Shown here in pieces: positions 44,014 to 53,346 of a DNA stretch of 64,000 nt. A program made the position numbers and the translations under genes. The notes beneath the pieces are model-generated. The model ran no database searches. It was given only the letters and a program-made list of their open reading frames with translations, and was not told the origin of the DNA. Origin of the DNA: Pseudarthrobacter chlorophenolicus A6. Its GTDB lineage: Bacteria > Actinomycetota > Actinomycetes > Actinomycetales > Micrococcaceae. Location: NCBI RefSeq assembly GCF_000022025.1, contig NC_011886.1, positions 1,052,096 to 1,116,095 of the forward strand. Reading direction: 5' to 3'. Numbering within the stretch: position 1 is the first letter of the stretch; the number at the start of each line of letters is the position of its first letter.

Positions 44014-47000
44014 GCCCGATGAAGGCGCCCAGTTCCTCCAGCGCGGCCGGCTTGTGCGGCATGTAGTTCGTGAGCTCGGGGGAGCGGACGATCACCGCCC
44101 GCCACTGGCCACGTGACACGGCCACGTTGATCCGGTTCCGGTTCAGGAGGAATTCGGCACCCCGCGGAGCCTCCGCCACCGCAGAACATGCCATTGACAC
44201 CAGAACCACCGGTGCTTCCTGGCCCTGGAACTTGTCCACCGTTCCCACCCGGACGTCCGGCAGGCCGGCGTCGGCCAATTCCTTGCGGATGAGGTGCACC
44301 TGGGTGTTGTACGCGGCCACCACCAGAAGGTCCTGCTGCTCCAGCGGCCGGGCTGCGGCTTCCGGCCCCGGCGTCCATTTAAGGCCCAAGTGTCGGTGTG
44401 CCTGCCGGACCACCTCCGATGCTTCCTCTGCCGAGCTTGTCGAATTGCCGGTGTGCTGTACCAACACAGTCTCAACGCCCGGCGGCACGGTTTCCAGCTC
44501 ACGCAGGGATGCTGCCGGTGCGGACTGCAGCTTACTTTCATAGCTGAGCCTCGACACCGCAGCGCACAGGGCCGGATGCATCCGCCAGCTGTCAGCCAGG
44601 AAATATCCCAACCGTGCCGGCAGGGTGGCGTGCCCGGCGGCCAGCCAGCCGAGGGCGGAATCATCCACCGGCTCCGGGTGGGCGCCTTGCGTCACCTGGG
44701 GGAGCTGCTGGGGATCTCCCAGGAGCAGGAGCCGCTTCGCTGCCCGGGAAACGGCCAGTGTGTTGGCCAGGGAGAACTGTCCGGCCTCATCGATCACCAG
44801 GAGGTCCAGGGAACCGGCCGGGACTTCCTTGCCGGTCATGGTCCAGGCCGTTCCGCCCACCAGGCAGCCACCGGAAGACTCCAGCAGGCGTGCGACATCG
44901 CCGTCGGCCGTAGCTTTCCACGGAACCTCGTGGGGTGCGGAGAGCTTCTTCGCTACCAGCGACGGGTCCACCCCGCCCTTGTCGATGGCCCGGCACAGCA
45001 GGTTCTCCACCACGTTGTGCGACTGGGCCACCACTCCCACTTTCCAGCCTTCGCCGACGAGTTGGCCGATCACGTGAGCGCCAACGTAGGTCTTGCCCGT
45101 GCCGGGAGGACCCTGGACGGCCAGGTAGGAACGGTCCAGGTCCCGCAGCGAAGCTGTGATGGCGCCTGCATAATCGGCAGCGCCATCGGCCCCGTGCTGA
45201 ACCTCAGCTGGTCCGGGCAGCGAGCGGAACCGCGGGGGCAGTTTGCGAAGGATGTCCAGGCCCGGCTGGGCGGGCAATGAGGGAACCGTGGACCCCACAG
45301 CCCTGGCGAGCTCCGCCAAAGCGGCCTCGATGCTCGCCGTCGCCAGCGGCTGGTCCTCGGTGAGGGCCACCGGGAGATGCGGGTACGCCTGCACCTTGCC
45401 GGACTCGCGTTCGGCGATGGTGATGAGGGTGTAGGCGGGATTGTCCGGTGCAGGCTGCAGGTCGCTGATACGGGTCCCAAAGCTGAACCCCCGGGCTCCC
45501 GGTGCTGCATCCGGGGCCGCCATGCCATCCGGCGGCGGGGAATCGTAGAGCCGGCACCAGGTGGAATCCGCGCGGAAGTCGGAACCTTCGGTCATGATGC
45601 CCCGCAGCTTCAAGATCCGGGTCCGCATCCGCTCCCGCGGCTTGGCCAGGGCCCAGTCAGAGGAGACCTCTGCAGATTCGACCACGAACACATTGCGCTG
45701 ATCGGACCAGCTCGCCAGCGGAGCCTCCACCCGGTCAAAGTGCTGCCACCAGAACTGCTTGCGTTCGCGGCGGTGGTATCCGGTGGCGGCCGCCACCATG
45801 GCGATGGCCCGTTCGTCGTCCGTCCAGGGTCGGTTGTCCGGCAGTCCGGCGAGGTACTCGTGCAGCCGGCCCTCCTCAGGTGATTCGTCCTGCGCGTCCC
45901 CGCGGCCCGGGCGGGCAGTGCCAAGCGCAAAGACGCCGGGCTCGGGATCCTCCCGTGCTTCCACCGGAACCTTTTCGGCGTCGGCCTGAGGCTGGATGTC
46001 CAGCAGCCAGTCACGCAGGCGCAGCGTGGACAGGCAGTCGTACTGGTTGTAGTCGGAAATGGAGGAAAGGACGGCGGCTGCCTCGGCCTGGTGCCCGGCA
46101 TCGCGGGCGGCGCAGTAGGCCGCGTAGGCCACCACGGAGGCCCCGGCGTCCTTGACGTCCCCGGAGCGCAGGTTGTCGCCCATGTACAGCGGCTCGAGCT
46201 TCTTGATGGAATAGGACGCCTCGGAGATGCGCAGCGAGTGCTTCACTGTGGCGTAGAGGTCCACAAGAAGGCCTTTCCGCAACCAGTCGTCCACGGTGTC
46301 TTCGCCCGCCTGGTGGGCCAGGGACAGGTTCCGGAGGGCCGTCTTCTCGTAGGCGGCGTAGTGGTAGACGTGCATGTCCGGATACTGCCTGCGGCGGTTC
46401 TCCACGTATTCAAGGAAATCCAGGAAGGCCTTCCGTTCTCCGGACCGGGAATGGGCCCAGAAGGGCCGGAACACAGGGTCGCCCCCAGCGCCGGCCACGG
46501 GCGCCTCGATCACGCCGAACAGGTACTCGATGCCCCAGACCCCTGTGGCCGGGTCCTGCCAGAGCGGATCGCCCTCAAAGTCGAAGAAGATGTCCCCGGC
46601 ACTCGGCGCCGGGAGCGTGCCGATGGTGTGCTCCGGCAGGACGCTGTAGGAGACAGTGTGGGGCTCGCCGTCCTTGGTGAACGTCCGGGATCCGGCGGCA
46701 GCATCCAGTCCCAGCTGCATCCGTGCCTGGGCGCGGAGCCGCGCCACGGAGTTCTTGGCGTCAGCCGCCGGCATGGCAGCGAGTTCGTCGATGCTGGTGA
46801 TGCCGGCCGCATGGAGTTTCCTGCGCTGGACCACCGACATCCCGGCGACCATAAGGAGGTCCCGGTGCAGCTGGACCTGTTCAGCGCAGTAGTCGCACCG
46901 GCCGCAGTGGACGATGCCTGGCTGCTGCCACTTAACGGCCTCGCCGCGGACTCGGTGGTCGGCCGTGAGTTGGCGGAAGCGCAGGCGTCGTTCGCGGAAA

Positions 47001-47638
47001 ACGGGCAGAAGGTCCGGAAGGGAATGGCTGCTGCGCAACCAGTCCTCACCAACTCGGGTACCCAGCACGAGGGTGACCGCGGGGGAGGGGTCCAGCCCCA
47101 TCCCGAGGAGCTGGTCACCGTAAGCCGCGAGCTGCAGCAGGGCGCCCACTTTGGCGTGCCGGGCCAGCTTGGTGTCCCAGACTTCGTACCGGCCCGGCAG
47201 CCCGGTCCCGGCGGCCTCGTTGACCAGGAAGTCCGCATAGCCGAGGAACTCGCCATCGAAGAAGGTGGCCTGGAAGACGACGTCGGCCCCGGAGCGCAGC
47301 GCGAGCTCGGTTTCGGCGTGCTTTGCTTGGAGTTCCCCGCGGACCGTATTGCCGCGTTCCAGTGAGTAGACGCCCGTGCCGCGGCTGGCATCCCATGGCC
47401 CGTATTTGGCCACCAGGCTTTCCAGGACGGTCTGCTCGTGCCGGTCGCCCAGCTCGCCGGCCCGGACCCGCATCTCGTCAGGAGGGAATGCGGCCTTGGC
47501 GGCCCGGCCCAGCTTCTCGTCGAGGACACGGAGCGTGCGGTATTCACATTCGCTGGCCGCCACGAGGTCGCTGGCGGAGAACACCAGGTCCGGCGCGGCG
47601 CCGGGACCGGCACTGGCATCGGCTTCGAGCGGGAACAC
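43991..47638 (-). CDS. TM0106-family RecB-like nuclease with exonuclease-like and superfamily 1 helicase domains
   Basis: The product has 1215 residues. Residues ~20-280 are a RecB/Cas4-like nuclease ([20 protein letters not shown]) with likely Fe-S cysteines: Cys in AASECEY and the later HCGRCDYC. Residues ~345-560 are an RNase H-like/3'-5' exonuclease domain ([35 protein letters not shown]). Residues ~810-1200 are an SF1 helicase of the AAA_11/AAA_12 type, with Walker [24 protein letters not shown] box [15 protein letters not shown] and [15 protein letters not shown] and [13 protein letters not shown] near the end. It should process nucleic acids. The gene is single and convergent with acyP. 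The precise role is unknown. Confidence 0.88.
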   Translation of the reverse strand: MFPLEADASAGPGAAPDLVFSASDLVAASECEYRTLRVLDEKLGRAAKAAFPPDEMRVRAGELGDRHEQTVLESLVAKYGPWDASRGTGVYSLERGNTVRGELQAKHAETELALRSGADVVFQATFFDGEFLGYADFLVNEAAGTGLPGRYEVWDTKLARHAKVGALLQLAAYGDQLLGMGLDPSPAVTLVLGTRVGEDWLRSSHSLPDLLPVFRERRLRFRQLTADHRVRGEAVKWQQPGIVHCGRCDYCAEQVQLHRDLLMVAGMSVVQRRKLHAAGITSIDELAAMPAADAKNSVARLRAQARMQLGLDAAAGSRTFTKDGEPHTVSYSVLPEHTIGTLPAPSAGDIFFDFEGDPLWQDPATGVWGIEYLFGVIEAPVAGAGGDPVFRPFWAHSRSGERKAFLDFLEYVENRRRQYPDMHVYHYAAYEKTALRNLSLAHQAGEDTVDDWLRKGLLVDLYATVKHSLRISEASYSIKKLEPLYMGDNLRSGDVKDAGASVVAYAAYCAARDAGHQAEAAAVLSSISDYNQYDCLSTLRLRDWLLDIQPQADAEKVPVEAREDPEPGVFALGTARPGRGDAQDESPEEGRLHEYLAGLPDNRPWTDDERAIAMVAAATGYHRRERKQFWWQHFDRVEAPLASWSDQRNVFVVESAEVSSDWALAKPRERMRTRILKLRGIMTEGSDFRADSTWCRLYDSPPPDGMAAPDAAPGARGFSFGTRISDLQPAPDNPAYTLITIAERESGKVQAYPHLPVALTEDQPLATASIEAALAELARAVGSTVPSLPAQPGLDILRKLPPRFRSLPGPAEVQHGADGAADYAGAITASLRDLDRSYLAVQGPPGTGKTYVGAHVIGQLVGEGWKVGVVAQSHNVVENLLCRAIDKGGVDPSLVAKKLSAPHEVPWKATADGDVARLLESSGGCLVGGTAWTMTGKEVPAGSLDLLVIDEAGQFSLANTLAVSRAAKRLLLLGDPQQLPQVTQGAHPEPVDDSALGWLAAGHATLPARLGYFLADSWRMHPALCAAVSRLSYESKLQSAPAASLRELETVPPGVETVLVQHTGNSTSSAEEASEVVRQAHRHLGLKWTPGPEAAARPLEQQDLLVVAAYNTQVHLIRKELADAGLPDVRVGTVDKFQGQEAPVVLVSMACSAVAEAPRGAEFLLNRNRINVAVSRGQWRAVIVRSPELTNYMPHKPAALEELGAFIGLSVPGIP

Positions 47639-47733
47639 GGGGCCTCCCCATTGGACAGCCGGGCCGGAGGACGGTTCCCCAGGCCTGGTTTACAGCTGCT
47701 TCAAACGTAGCAAGAGGGTCCGACAACCAGGGC

Positions 47734-48459
47734 TCAGGCGAGGCGGGCAACGCTCCGGCGGGTGGGACGCCGGGCCGAGCCGTCGGAAAAGAGTTCAGGA
47801 GTGGCCTCCTGAATCCGCTGCACGTCCTCGAAGACTCCCCTCAGGTGAAGCCGGAGGCAGTTGTCGGCGTCGGGAACGTCATTGGCTTCCAGAGCATCCA
47901 CCACGGCAGTGTGCTGCTCAATCAGCGTGGCTACCGGCCGGGTCTCCAGCAGACTCATCCGGCGCGCCCGGTCAAGGTGCGCCTTGGCGGAGTTGACCGC
48001 GCTCCAGGCGGATTCATGTCCCGCGAGGCGCAGGAGTTCGCGGTGGAAGTCCTCGTCCAGCCGGAAGAATTCCTCGATGTCGCCGCTGGCGTCAGAGGCG
48101 GACTGGGCTGCAAGGATCTCACGCAGACCGGCGATCCCGGGCCCGTCCACGATCAGGTCGCGCAGGGAAGCGCATTCGATGGCTTCGCGGACAAACTGGG
48201 CTTCGGATACCCGGCTGAGGTCCACCAGCGAGACGAAGGATCCGATTTGAGGGAAAACCTGCACCAGGCCTTCCTCCCGCAAAAGGATCAGGCTCTCGCG
48301 GACAGGGGTGCGGCTGACGCCGAGTTCCTGCGCCAGTTCGTTCTCGGACAGGGGCTCGCCAGGGGGCAGTTGCAGCGAGATTATCCGGCGGCGCAGCGTT
48401 TCCAGTGTTTGGTCCCTGACTGAAAGCCGGGGCGCTGAGCTTCTCTTGTCCGTTGCCAT
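47734..48459 (-). CDS. FCD-type GntR transcriptional regulator
   Basis: The product has 241 residues. The N-terminal winged helix (ETLRRRIISLQLPPGEPLSE, ELAQELGVSRTPVRESLILL) and the C-terminal all-helical FCD domain with metal-ligand-like residues (LDEDFHRELLRLAGH, IEQHTAVVDALEANDV) identify a FadR-subfamily regulator. FCD regulators often sense sugar acids. It is divergent from a complete sugar-acid catabolic operon (48641 on), so it is the likely repressor of that operon (for example responding to an aldonate or KDG; inference). The 181-bp shared gap contains a TTGACA promoter and direct repeats that may be its binding site. Confidence 0.9.
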   Translation of the reverse strand: MATDKRSSAPRLSVRDQTLETLRRRIISLQLPPGEPLSENELAQELGVSRTPVRESLILLREEGLVQVFPQIGSFVSLVDLSRVSEAQFVREAIECASLRDLIVDGPGIAGLREILAAQSASDASGDIEEFFRLDEDFHRELLRLAGHESAWSAVNSAKAHLDRARRMSLLETRPVATLIEQHTAVVDALEANDVPDADNCLRLHLRGVFEDVQRIQEATPELFSDGSARRPTRRSVARLA

Positions 48460-48476
48460 GATCCAAGTTTAGCCTG

Positions 48477-48505
48477 TTGACACACTAGAATGGTAGTGCT
48501 TGTAT
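48477..48505 (+). promoter_or_regulatory. Promoter of the sugar-acid operon
   Basis: TTGACA at 48477-48482 and TTGTAT at 48500-48505, spacing 17 bp, upstream of the MFS gene. The 5' leader would be ~130 nt. The -35 is a perfect consensus. Confidence 0.7.
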
Positions 48506-48511
48506 GGTAGT
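48490..48511. repeat. Direct repeat ATGGTAGT over the operon promoter
   Basis: ATGGTAGT at 48490-48497 and 48504-48511 (14-bp period) cover the spacer, -10 and first downstream bases of the promoter. It is a candidate binding site of the adjacent FCD-type GntR regulator, although such proteins usually bind inverted repeats. Confidence 0.4.
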
Positions 48512-48640
48512 TGAATCGACCCGCTGCCAGCCCGTATGTCCTGGTTTCCGGCGGTTCCCCGCCCGCCCCGGCAGTCGTTAGCTGCCACACCCCCAACTGC
48601 TTGACCACCTTCGAAAGCATCGCCTGCAAAGGAGCAACAG

Positions 48641-50047
48641 ATGACCGAGAGCATCGCGCCCCCAAACACCAAGAAAGAGTCCCGCTCCACCAGGGATTTG
48701 GCCAAGGTTGCCGTGTCCGGATGGCTGGGAACTGCCATGGAGTTCATGGATTTCCAGCTGTACTCCCTGGCCGCGGCCATTGTCTTCAATAAGATCTTCT
48801 TCCCCGACGTCAGCCCGGTCATCGGGCTTATAGCCGCCATGGCGACTTACGGCGTGGGCTATGTGGCGCGCCTGGTGGGTGCCGTCTACTTCGGCCGCAT
48901 GGGCGACAGGATCGGCCGCAAGAAGGTCCTGTTCATCACCATCGCGCTAATGGGCGCCTCCACCACCTTGATCGGGGTGCTGCCCACCTACGCCATGATC
49001 GGCATCTGGGCACCCATCCTCTTGGTGGCACTGCGCCTGATCCAGGGCTTCGGAGCCGGCGCTGAAATCGCCGGCGCCACTGTGATGCTCGCCGAATACG
49101 CCCCCACCCGCCGTCGCGGGCTGATCTCCTCGCTGGTGAGCCTGGGCACCAATTCGGGAACGCTCGCAGCTTCAGCCCTCTGGGCCATCCTGGTGGCAGT
49201 CCTGTCCGAGGAACAGCTGCTGAGCTGGGGCTGGCGCCTCCCGTTCCTGGCCAGCTTCCTGCTGATGATTTTCGCAGTGTGGATCCGGCGCTCCCTCAAG
49301 GAAAGCCCGGTCTTCGAGCAGCGCGCCGACGTAGTGGACGGCGTGGCCCTCTCCAAGGACGAAATCGCCGGACAGGACGCCAAGCACCGGGCGGCCGCGG
49401 CGGCAGCAACCGGGACCAGCACCATCGAAGCCGCCCTGCACCAGAAGAAGGGCAAGTCCTTCCTGATCGCCCTCGGCCTCCGCTTTGGCCAGGCCGGCAA
49501 CTCCGGACTCATCCAGACATTCCTCATCGGTTACCTGGCAACAGTGTTGCTCATGGACAAGACCATCGGCACCACCGCCATCATGTACGGCTCCATCCTC
49601 GGCTTCGCCACCATTCCGCTGATTGGCATCCTGGGTGACCGGTTCGGGCGCCGACCCCTGTACCTGGTCCTCAGCACCCTCACGGCCCTGTTCGCCATCC
49701 CCATGATGATGATGGTCACCAGCGGCAACCCCACGCTGGTCATGGTTGCCGTCATCGTCGGCCTGAACCTCGGCGTCCTGAGCCTCTTCTCGATGGAGAG
49801 CGTCACCATGGCGGAGTTCTTCGGCGCCCGCACCCGCTTTACCCAGCTGGCCCTGGCCAAGGAAATCGGCGGCATCCTCGCCACCGCCATCGGCCCCATC
49901 CTCGCCGCTACGCTCACCGCCGTCACCGGCCACTGGTGGCCGCTCGCCGCGATGCTCATCGGTTACTCGCTGATCACCCTCGTCTCCGCTGCAGTCGGTC
50001 CTGAGGTCCGCGGCCGTGACATGGTCCGCCTGGAGGATGCCGTATGA
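48641..50047 (+). CDS. MFS sugar-acid:H+ symporter-like transporter
   Basis: The product has 468 residues with 12 membrane helices and a ~60-residue central loop (residues ~230-275). MFS motifs: GRMGDRIGRKKVLF in loop 2-3 and GDRFGRRPLYLV in loop 8-9, both full motif-A-like sequences of the metabolite:H+ symporter group (ProP/ShiA/KgtP). AAAGGAG lies 8 nt upstream of the ATG. It is the first gene of the operon, overlapping the dehydrogenase by 4 bp (ATGA), and should import the sugar acid that the following enzymes degrade. Substrate inferred from context only. Confidence 0.88.
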   Translation: MTESIAPPNTKKESRSTRDLAKVAVSGWLGTAMEFMDFQLYSLAAAIVFNKIFFPDVSPVIGLIAAMATYGVGYVARLVGAVYFGRMGDRIGRKKVLFITIALMGASTTLIGVLPTYAMIGIWAPILLVALRLIQGFGAGAEIAGATVMLAEYAPTRRRGLISSLVSLGTNSGTLAASALWAILVAVLSEEQLLSWGWRLPFLASFLLMIFAVWIRRSLKESPVFEQRADVVDGVALSKDEIAGQDAKHRAAAAAATGTSTIEAALHQKKGKSFLIALGLRFGQAGNSGLIQTFLIGYLATVLLMDKTIGTTAIMYGSILGFATIPLIGILGDRFGRRPLYLVLSTLTALFAIPMMMMVTSGNPTLVMVAVIVGLNLGVLSLFSMESVTMAEFFGARTRFTQLALAKEIGGILATAIGPILAATLTAVTGHWWPLAAMLIGYSLITLVSAAVGPEVRGRDMVRLEDAV

Positions 50048-51072
50048 AAGCAGTAGTGGTCCACGGCGCCAACGATCTCCGCATCGACGAACGTCCGGAG
50101 CCGGTGGCCGGTCCCGGTGAAGTAGTGCTCGACGTCGAATGGGGCGGGATCTGCGGATCCGACCTTTCGTACTGGCGCCACGGAGCCTCCGGGACGGCAG
50201 CGCTGAAGTCACCGCTGGTTCTGGGCCACGAGGTGGCCGGACGGATCGCCCAGCTTGGAGCCGGCGTCGAGAACCTGGAAATAGGCCAGCCCGTCACCGT
50301 GCACCCGGCCGAACTGGTGGGCGATGGCGTCATGCCCGGCCGGCTCAGCGGACGGACCAACCTCTACCCGCAGATCCGCTACTTCGGCTCGGCGGCGTTC
50401 GATCCCCACACGGATGGCGGGTTCACTGAGCGGAAAGTTGCAAAGGCCTTCCAGGTCCGCCCGCTTCCCGACGGCGTGGACACCCTCCGCGGGGCGCTGG
50501 CCGAACCGCTGGCGGTCGCCATGCACGCGGTCAGCCGGGCAGGGAACCTCGAGGGCCGGGACATCTTGGTCAACGGCGCCGGGCCGATCGGGTCCCTCGT
50601 GATCGCGGCGGCCAAGTATGCCGGCGCCAGGAACATCATCGCCACGGACATCAACGACTCTTCGCTGCGGATCGCCAAGGCCATGGGCGCCGACGACGTC
50701 CTGAACGTCACCGGCAACGACCTTCCTGCGGATGTGGAGCTCGTGTTCGAAGCTACAGGCATCCCGGCGGTGCTGGGCGGAGTCCTGCGCGCCACCGCCC
50801 GCGGCGGCACCATCGTGCAGGTGGGAAACCTGCCCGGAACGGCTGCCGCCGCAGCCTTGGGGGACCTGGTCACCCGGGAGATCACGTGGATCGGCTCCTA
50901 CCGGTTCGTTGACGAGATCACGGACGCCTTGCACGCGATGGCGAACGGCCTCGACGTCGCCCCGGTCATCACGCACAAGTTCGGCATCGATGACGCCGCC
51001 GAAGCCATGCGGACCGCCGTGGACCCTGCCGCGGACAGCAGCAAGGTCATGCTCCGTCTCAGCGGATCCTGA
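50044..51072 (+). CDS. Zinc-dependent L-idonate/L-gulonate 5-dehydrogenase-like enzyme
   Basis: The product has 342 residues in the medium-chain dehydrogenase family. Catalytic zinc ligands are present (GGICGSDL, VLGHEVAG, LAEPLAVAMH), as is the NAD-binding loop VNGAGPIGSLVIAAAKYAGA. The segment that normally holds four structural-zinc cysteines instead reads HPAELVGDGVMPGRLSGRTN and contains none; what follows, RYFGSAAFDPHTDGGFTE, is the RFFGS..F.PH.DGGF block of L-idonate 5-dehydrogenase. The likely reaction is oxidation of L-idonate or L-gulonate at C5 to 5-ketogluconate or D-fructuronate. With fructuronate reductase, mannonate dehydratase and KDG kinase in the same operon, L-gulonate to D-fructuronate is the best fit (inference). 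Confidence 0.8.
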   Translation: MKAVVVHGANDLRIDERPEPVAGPGEVVLDVEWGGICGSDLSYWRHGASGTAALKSPLVLGHEVAGRIAQLGAGVENLEIGQPVTVHPAELVGDGVMPGRLSGRTNLYPQIRYFGSAAFDPHTDGGFTERKVAKAFQVRPLPDGVDTLRGALAEPLAVAMHAVSRAGNLEGRDILVNGAGPIGSLVIAAAKYAGARNIIATDINDSSLRIAKAMGADDVLNVTGNDLPADVELVFEATGIPAVLGGVLRATARGGTIVQVGNLPGTAAAAALGDLVTREITWIGSYRFVDEITDALHAMANGLDVAPVITHKFGIDDAAEAMRTAVDPAADSSKVMLRLSGS

Positions 51073-51083
51073 CCACCAGAGAC

Positions 51084-51146
51084 CAACTGAGTTGCAGTAG
51101 ATGTCGTTTTGAACCCTCAAAGCGACATCTACTGCGACCTACATTG
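51084..51146. repeat. Dispersed palindromic repeat, copy 2
   Basis: Starting CAACTGAGTTGCAGTAGATG, with inner arms ATGTCGTTTTGA and CAAAGCGACAT and outer arms GCAGTAG and CTACTGC, this is the same element as at 43607 with diverged ends. It lies inside the sugar-acid operon between the dehydrogenase stop (51072) and the manD GTG (51176), so it could end or stabilise part of the transcript. Confidence 0.8.
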
Positions 51147-51175
51147 ACCAACCACCCTGAATTGAAGGACCACCA

Positions 51176-52387
51176 GTGAAGATCACCGACGCACGGGTTG
51201 TGGTTTCGTCGCCCGGACGGAACTACGTGACGCTCGTTATTGAAACCGAGGACGGCATCACCGGCATCGGCGACGCCACCCTGAACGGCCGAGAGCTGGC
51301 CGTGGCGTCCTATCTCAGCGAGCACCTATGCCCGCTGTTGATTGGCCGCGACGCACGGCGCATCGAGGACGCCTGGCAGTACTTCTACAAGGGGGCGTAC
51401 TGGCGCCGCGGACCGGTGACCATGACGGCGATCGCGGCGATCGACGTCGCGCTTTGGGACATCAAGGGCAAGGCCGCCGGCATGCCAGTGTACGAACTCC
51501 TCGGCGGCGCGGCCCGCGAGGGCGTGATGGTCTACGGCCACGCCAGCGGGTCGACGCTCGAGGACCTCAGCAAGGACTTCCAGCACCACCTGGACCTGGG
51601 CTACAAGGCCATCCGCGCCCAGGCAGCCGTGCCGGGGCTGGACAAGACCTACGGCATCGCCCCGGTGGACGGAAAGCTGTACGAGCCGGCCAGCGGCAAC
51701 GTCCCGCAGGAGGACACCTGGGAAACCACGTCATATCTGGACTTCGCACCGAAGATGATGGCGCACGTCCGCGAACAGTTCGGCTACGGCGTCCACGTCC
51801 TGCACGACGTGCACCACCGCCTGACCCCCATCGAAGCGGGCCGGCTGGGCGCCTCGCTGGAAGAGTACCGGCCGTTCTGGATCGAGGACCCGACGCCGGC
51901 CGAGGACCAGTCCGCGTTCCGCCTCATCCGCCAGCACACCACCACGCCCATCGCCGTGGGCGAGGTCTTCAACTCAATCTGGGACTGCCAGCAACTGATC
52001 ACCGAGCGCCTGATCGACTACATCCGCACCTCTGTTTCGCACGCCGGCGGCATCACGCACCTGCGCCGCATCTTCTCGCTCGCGGACCTGTATGGAGTCC
52101 GCTCCGGTTCGCACGGCGCGGGCGACCTCTCACCGGTGTCCTTCGCCGCAGCCCTGCACGTGGACATGTCCATCCCCAACTTCGGAGTCCAGGAATACAT
52201 GGGCCACCGCGATCCGGCCAACGAGGTCTTCAGCACCTCCTACACCTTCGCGGACGGCTACATGCACCCCGGGGACGCCCCCGGCCTCGGCATAGAGTTC
52301 AACGAGGAAGCCGCCGCACGCTTCCCGTTTGACCCCAAATACCTGCCGGTAAACCGGCGCCTCGACGGATCGGTGCACGACTGGTGA
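51176..52387 (+). CDS. manD: D-mannonate dehydratase (enolase superfamily, ManD)
   Basis: The product has 403 residues, the usual length. It starts at GTG, with GAAGGA upstream. Enolase-superfamily metal ligands are at [20 protein letters not shown] and IAVGEVFNS, with the ManD/RspA hallmarks [30 protein letters not shown] and [19 protein letters not shown], and the closing [20 protein letters not shown]. It dehydrates D-mannonate to 2-keto-3-deoxygluconate (KDG); some members act on D-gluconate with low efficiency. Fructuronate reductase supplies D-mannonate and KDG kinase follows with a 4-bp overlap, which supports real D-mannonate dehydratase function. Confidence 0.9.
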   Translation: MKITDARVVVSSPGRNYVTLVIETEDGITGIGDATLNGRELAVASYLSEHLCPLLIGRDARRIEDAWQYFYKGAYWRRGPVTMTAIAAIDVALWDIKGKAAGMPVYELLGGAAREGVMVYGHASGSTLEDLSKDFQHHLDLGYKAIRAQAAVPGLDKTYGIAPVDGKLYEPASGNVPQEDTWETTSYLDFAPKMMAHVREQFGYGVHVLHDVHHRLTPIEAGRLGASLEEYRPFWIEDPTPAEDQSAFRLIRQHTTTPIAVGEVFNSIWDCQQLITERLIDYIRTSVSHAGGITHLRRIFSLADLYGVRSGSHGAGDLSPVSFAAALHVDMSIPNFGVQEYMGHRDPANEVFSTSYTFADGYMHPGDAPGLGIEFNEEAAARFPFDPKYLPVNRRLDGSVHDW

Positions 52388-53346
52388 ACAACATCCACAA
52401 CACCTTCGACGTGGTGGTGATGGGGGAGATCCTCGTCGAAGTCGCCACCGACCAGCCGTTCAGCCACGGCGTTCCCGCCCAGCTGGGCATTTCCGGCGAC
52501 GCCCTCAACGTCGCCGCCGCCGCAGCGTCCGCCGGTGCCACGGTGGGGCTGCTGGCAATCCTCACCGACGACGACCTGGGCCAGGCCATCGCCGCCAGAA
52601 TCGCCGAACTTGGCATCTCCACCGACCTCGTGAAGTTCCGCAAGGGACAGCAGGGCGTCTACCTGGTGCACAGCGACCCGGACGGCGAACGGGAGTTCTC
52701 CTACGCCCGCACCGGCAGCGTCGGCTCCACGCTCGGCCCGGACGACGTGGACCCCGCAGTCTTCGCCGCGGCAGGGGCCGTGGTGGCGGGCGGCATCGCC
52801 TGCGCCATTTCCGGAACCTCCCGCGCCGCCGTCGTCAAGGCTGCTTCGCTGGCGAAGCGCTTCGTCTACGATCCCAACTACCGGCCCCGCCTCACCACCG
52901 TGGAAGACGCGACGGCGGCACTCACCGAACTTGCCCCACACGCCTTCCTGGTCACGCCGTCCTACCCCGGCGAAACGAATGCGCTGCTGGGGGTTTCGTC
53001 GGCCGAATCCGCCGCGGCAAAGCTCCGGACGCTCGGCACCGGCAACGTCGCCGTTACCTGCGGGGCGAAGGGCGTCCAGCTCGAATCCGACGCCGTCTCG
53101 GCCTGGGTTCCGGCCATTCCCGCGCCCGCAGTGGTGGACCAGACCGGTGCCGGCGACGCGTTCGTGGGCACCCTGACCGCCCGCCTCATGCTGGGTGACG
53201 ACTTCCCGACGGCGGCGCGTTACGGGGCTGCCGCATCCTCCCTCGTGGTGGGTGGCAAGGGCGGCACGGGCCTCATTCCCACGTTCGAGCAGACCCGTGC
53301 GCATGCCGCCGGCAGCCTGGAAGGAACAGCGCCATCGAACGCCTGA
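52384..53346 (+). CDS. kdgK: 2-keto-3-deoxygluconate kinase (PfkB family)
   Basis: The product has 320 residues from GTG overlapping the manD stop (GTGA). PfkB signatures: the N-terminal [20 protein letters not shown] glycine-rich region and the C-terminal [17 protein letters not shown], with the catalytic Asp in GAGD. It should phosphorylate KDG to KDPG with ATP in the cytosol. The assignment over other sugars rests on the operon: ManD before it and a KDPG aldolase two genes after. The 3' end overlaps the fructuronate reductase start region. Confidence 0.85.
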   Translation: MNNIHNTFDVVVMGEILVEVATDQPFSHGVPAQLGISGDALNVAAAAASAGATVGLLAILTDDDLGQAIAARIAELGISTDLVKFRKGQQGVYLVHSDPDGEREFSYARTGSVGSTLGPDDVDPAVFAAAGAVVAGGIACAISGTSRAAVVKAASLAKRFVYDPNYRPRLTTVEDATAALTELAPHAFLVTPSYPGETNALLGVSSAESAAAKLRTLGTGNVAVTCGAKGVQLESDAVSAWVPAIPAPAVVDQTGAGDAFVGTLTARLMLGDDFPTAARYGAAASSLVVGGKGGTGLIPTFEQTRAHAAGSLEGTAPSNA

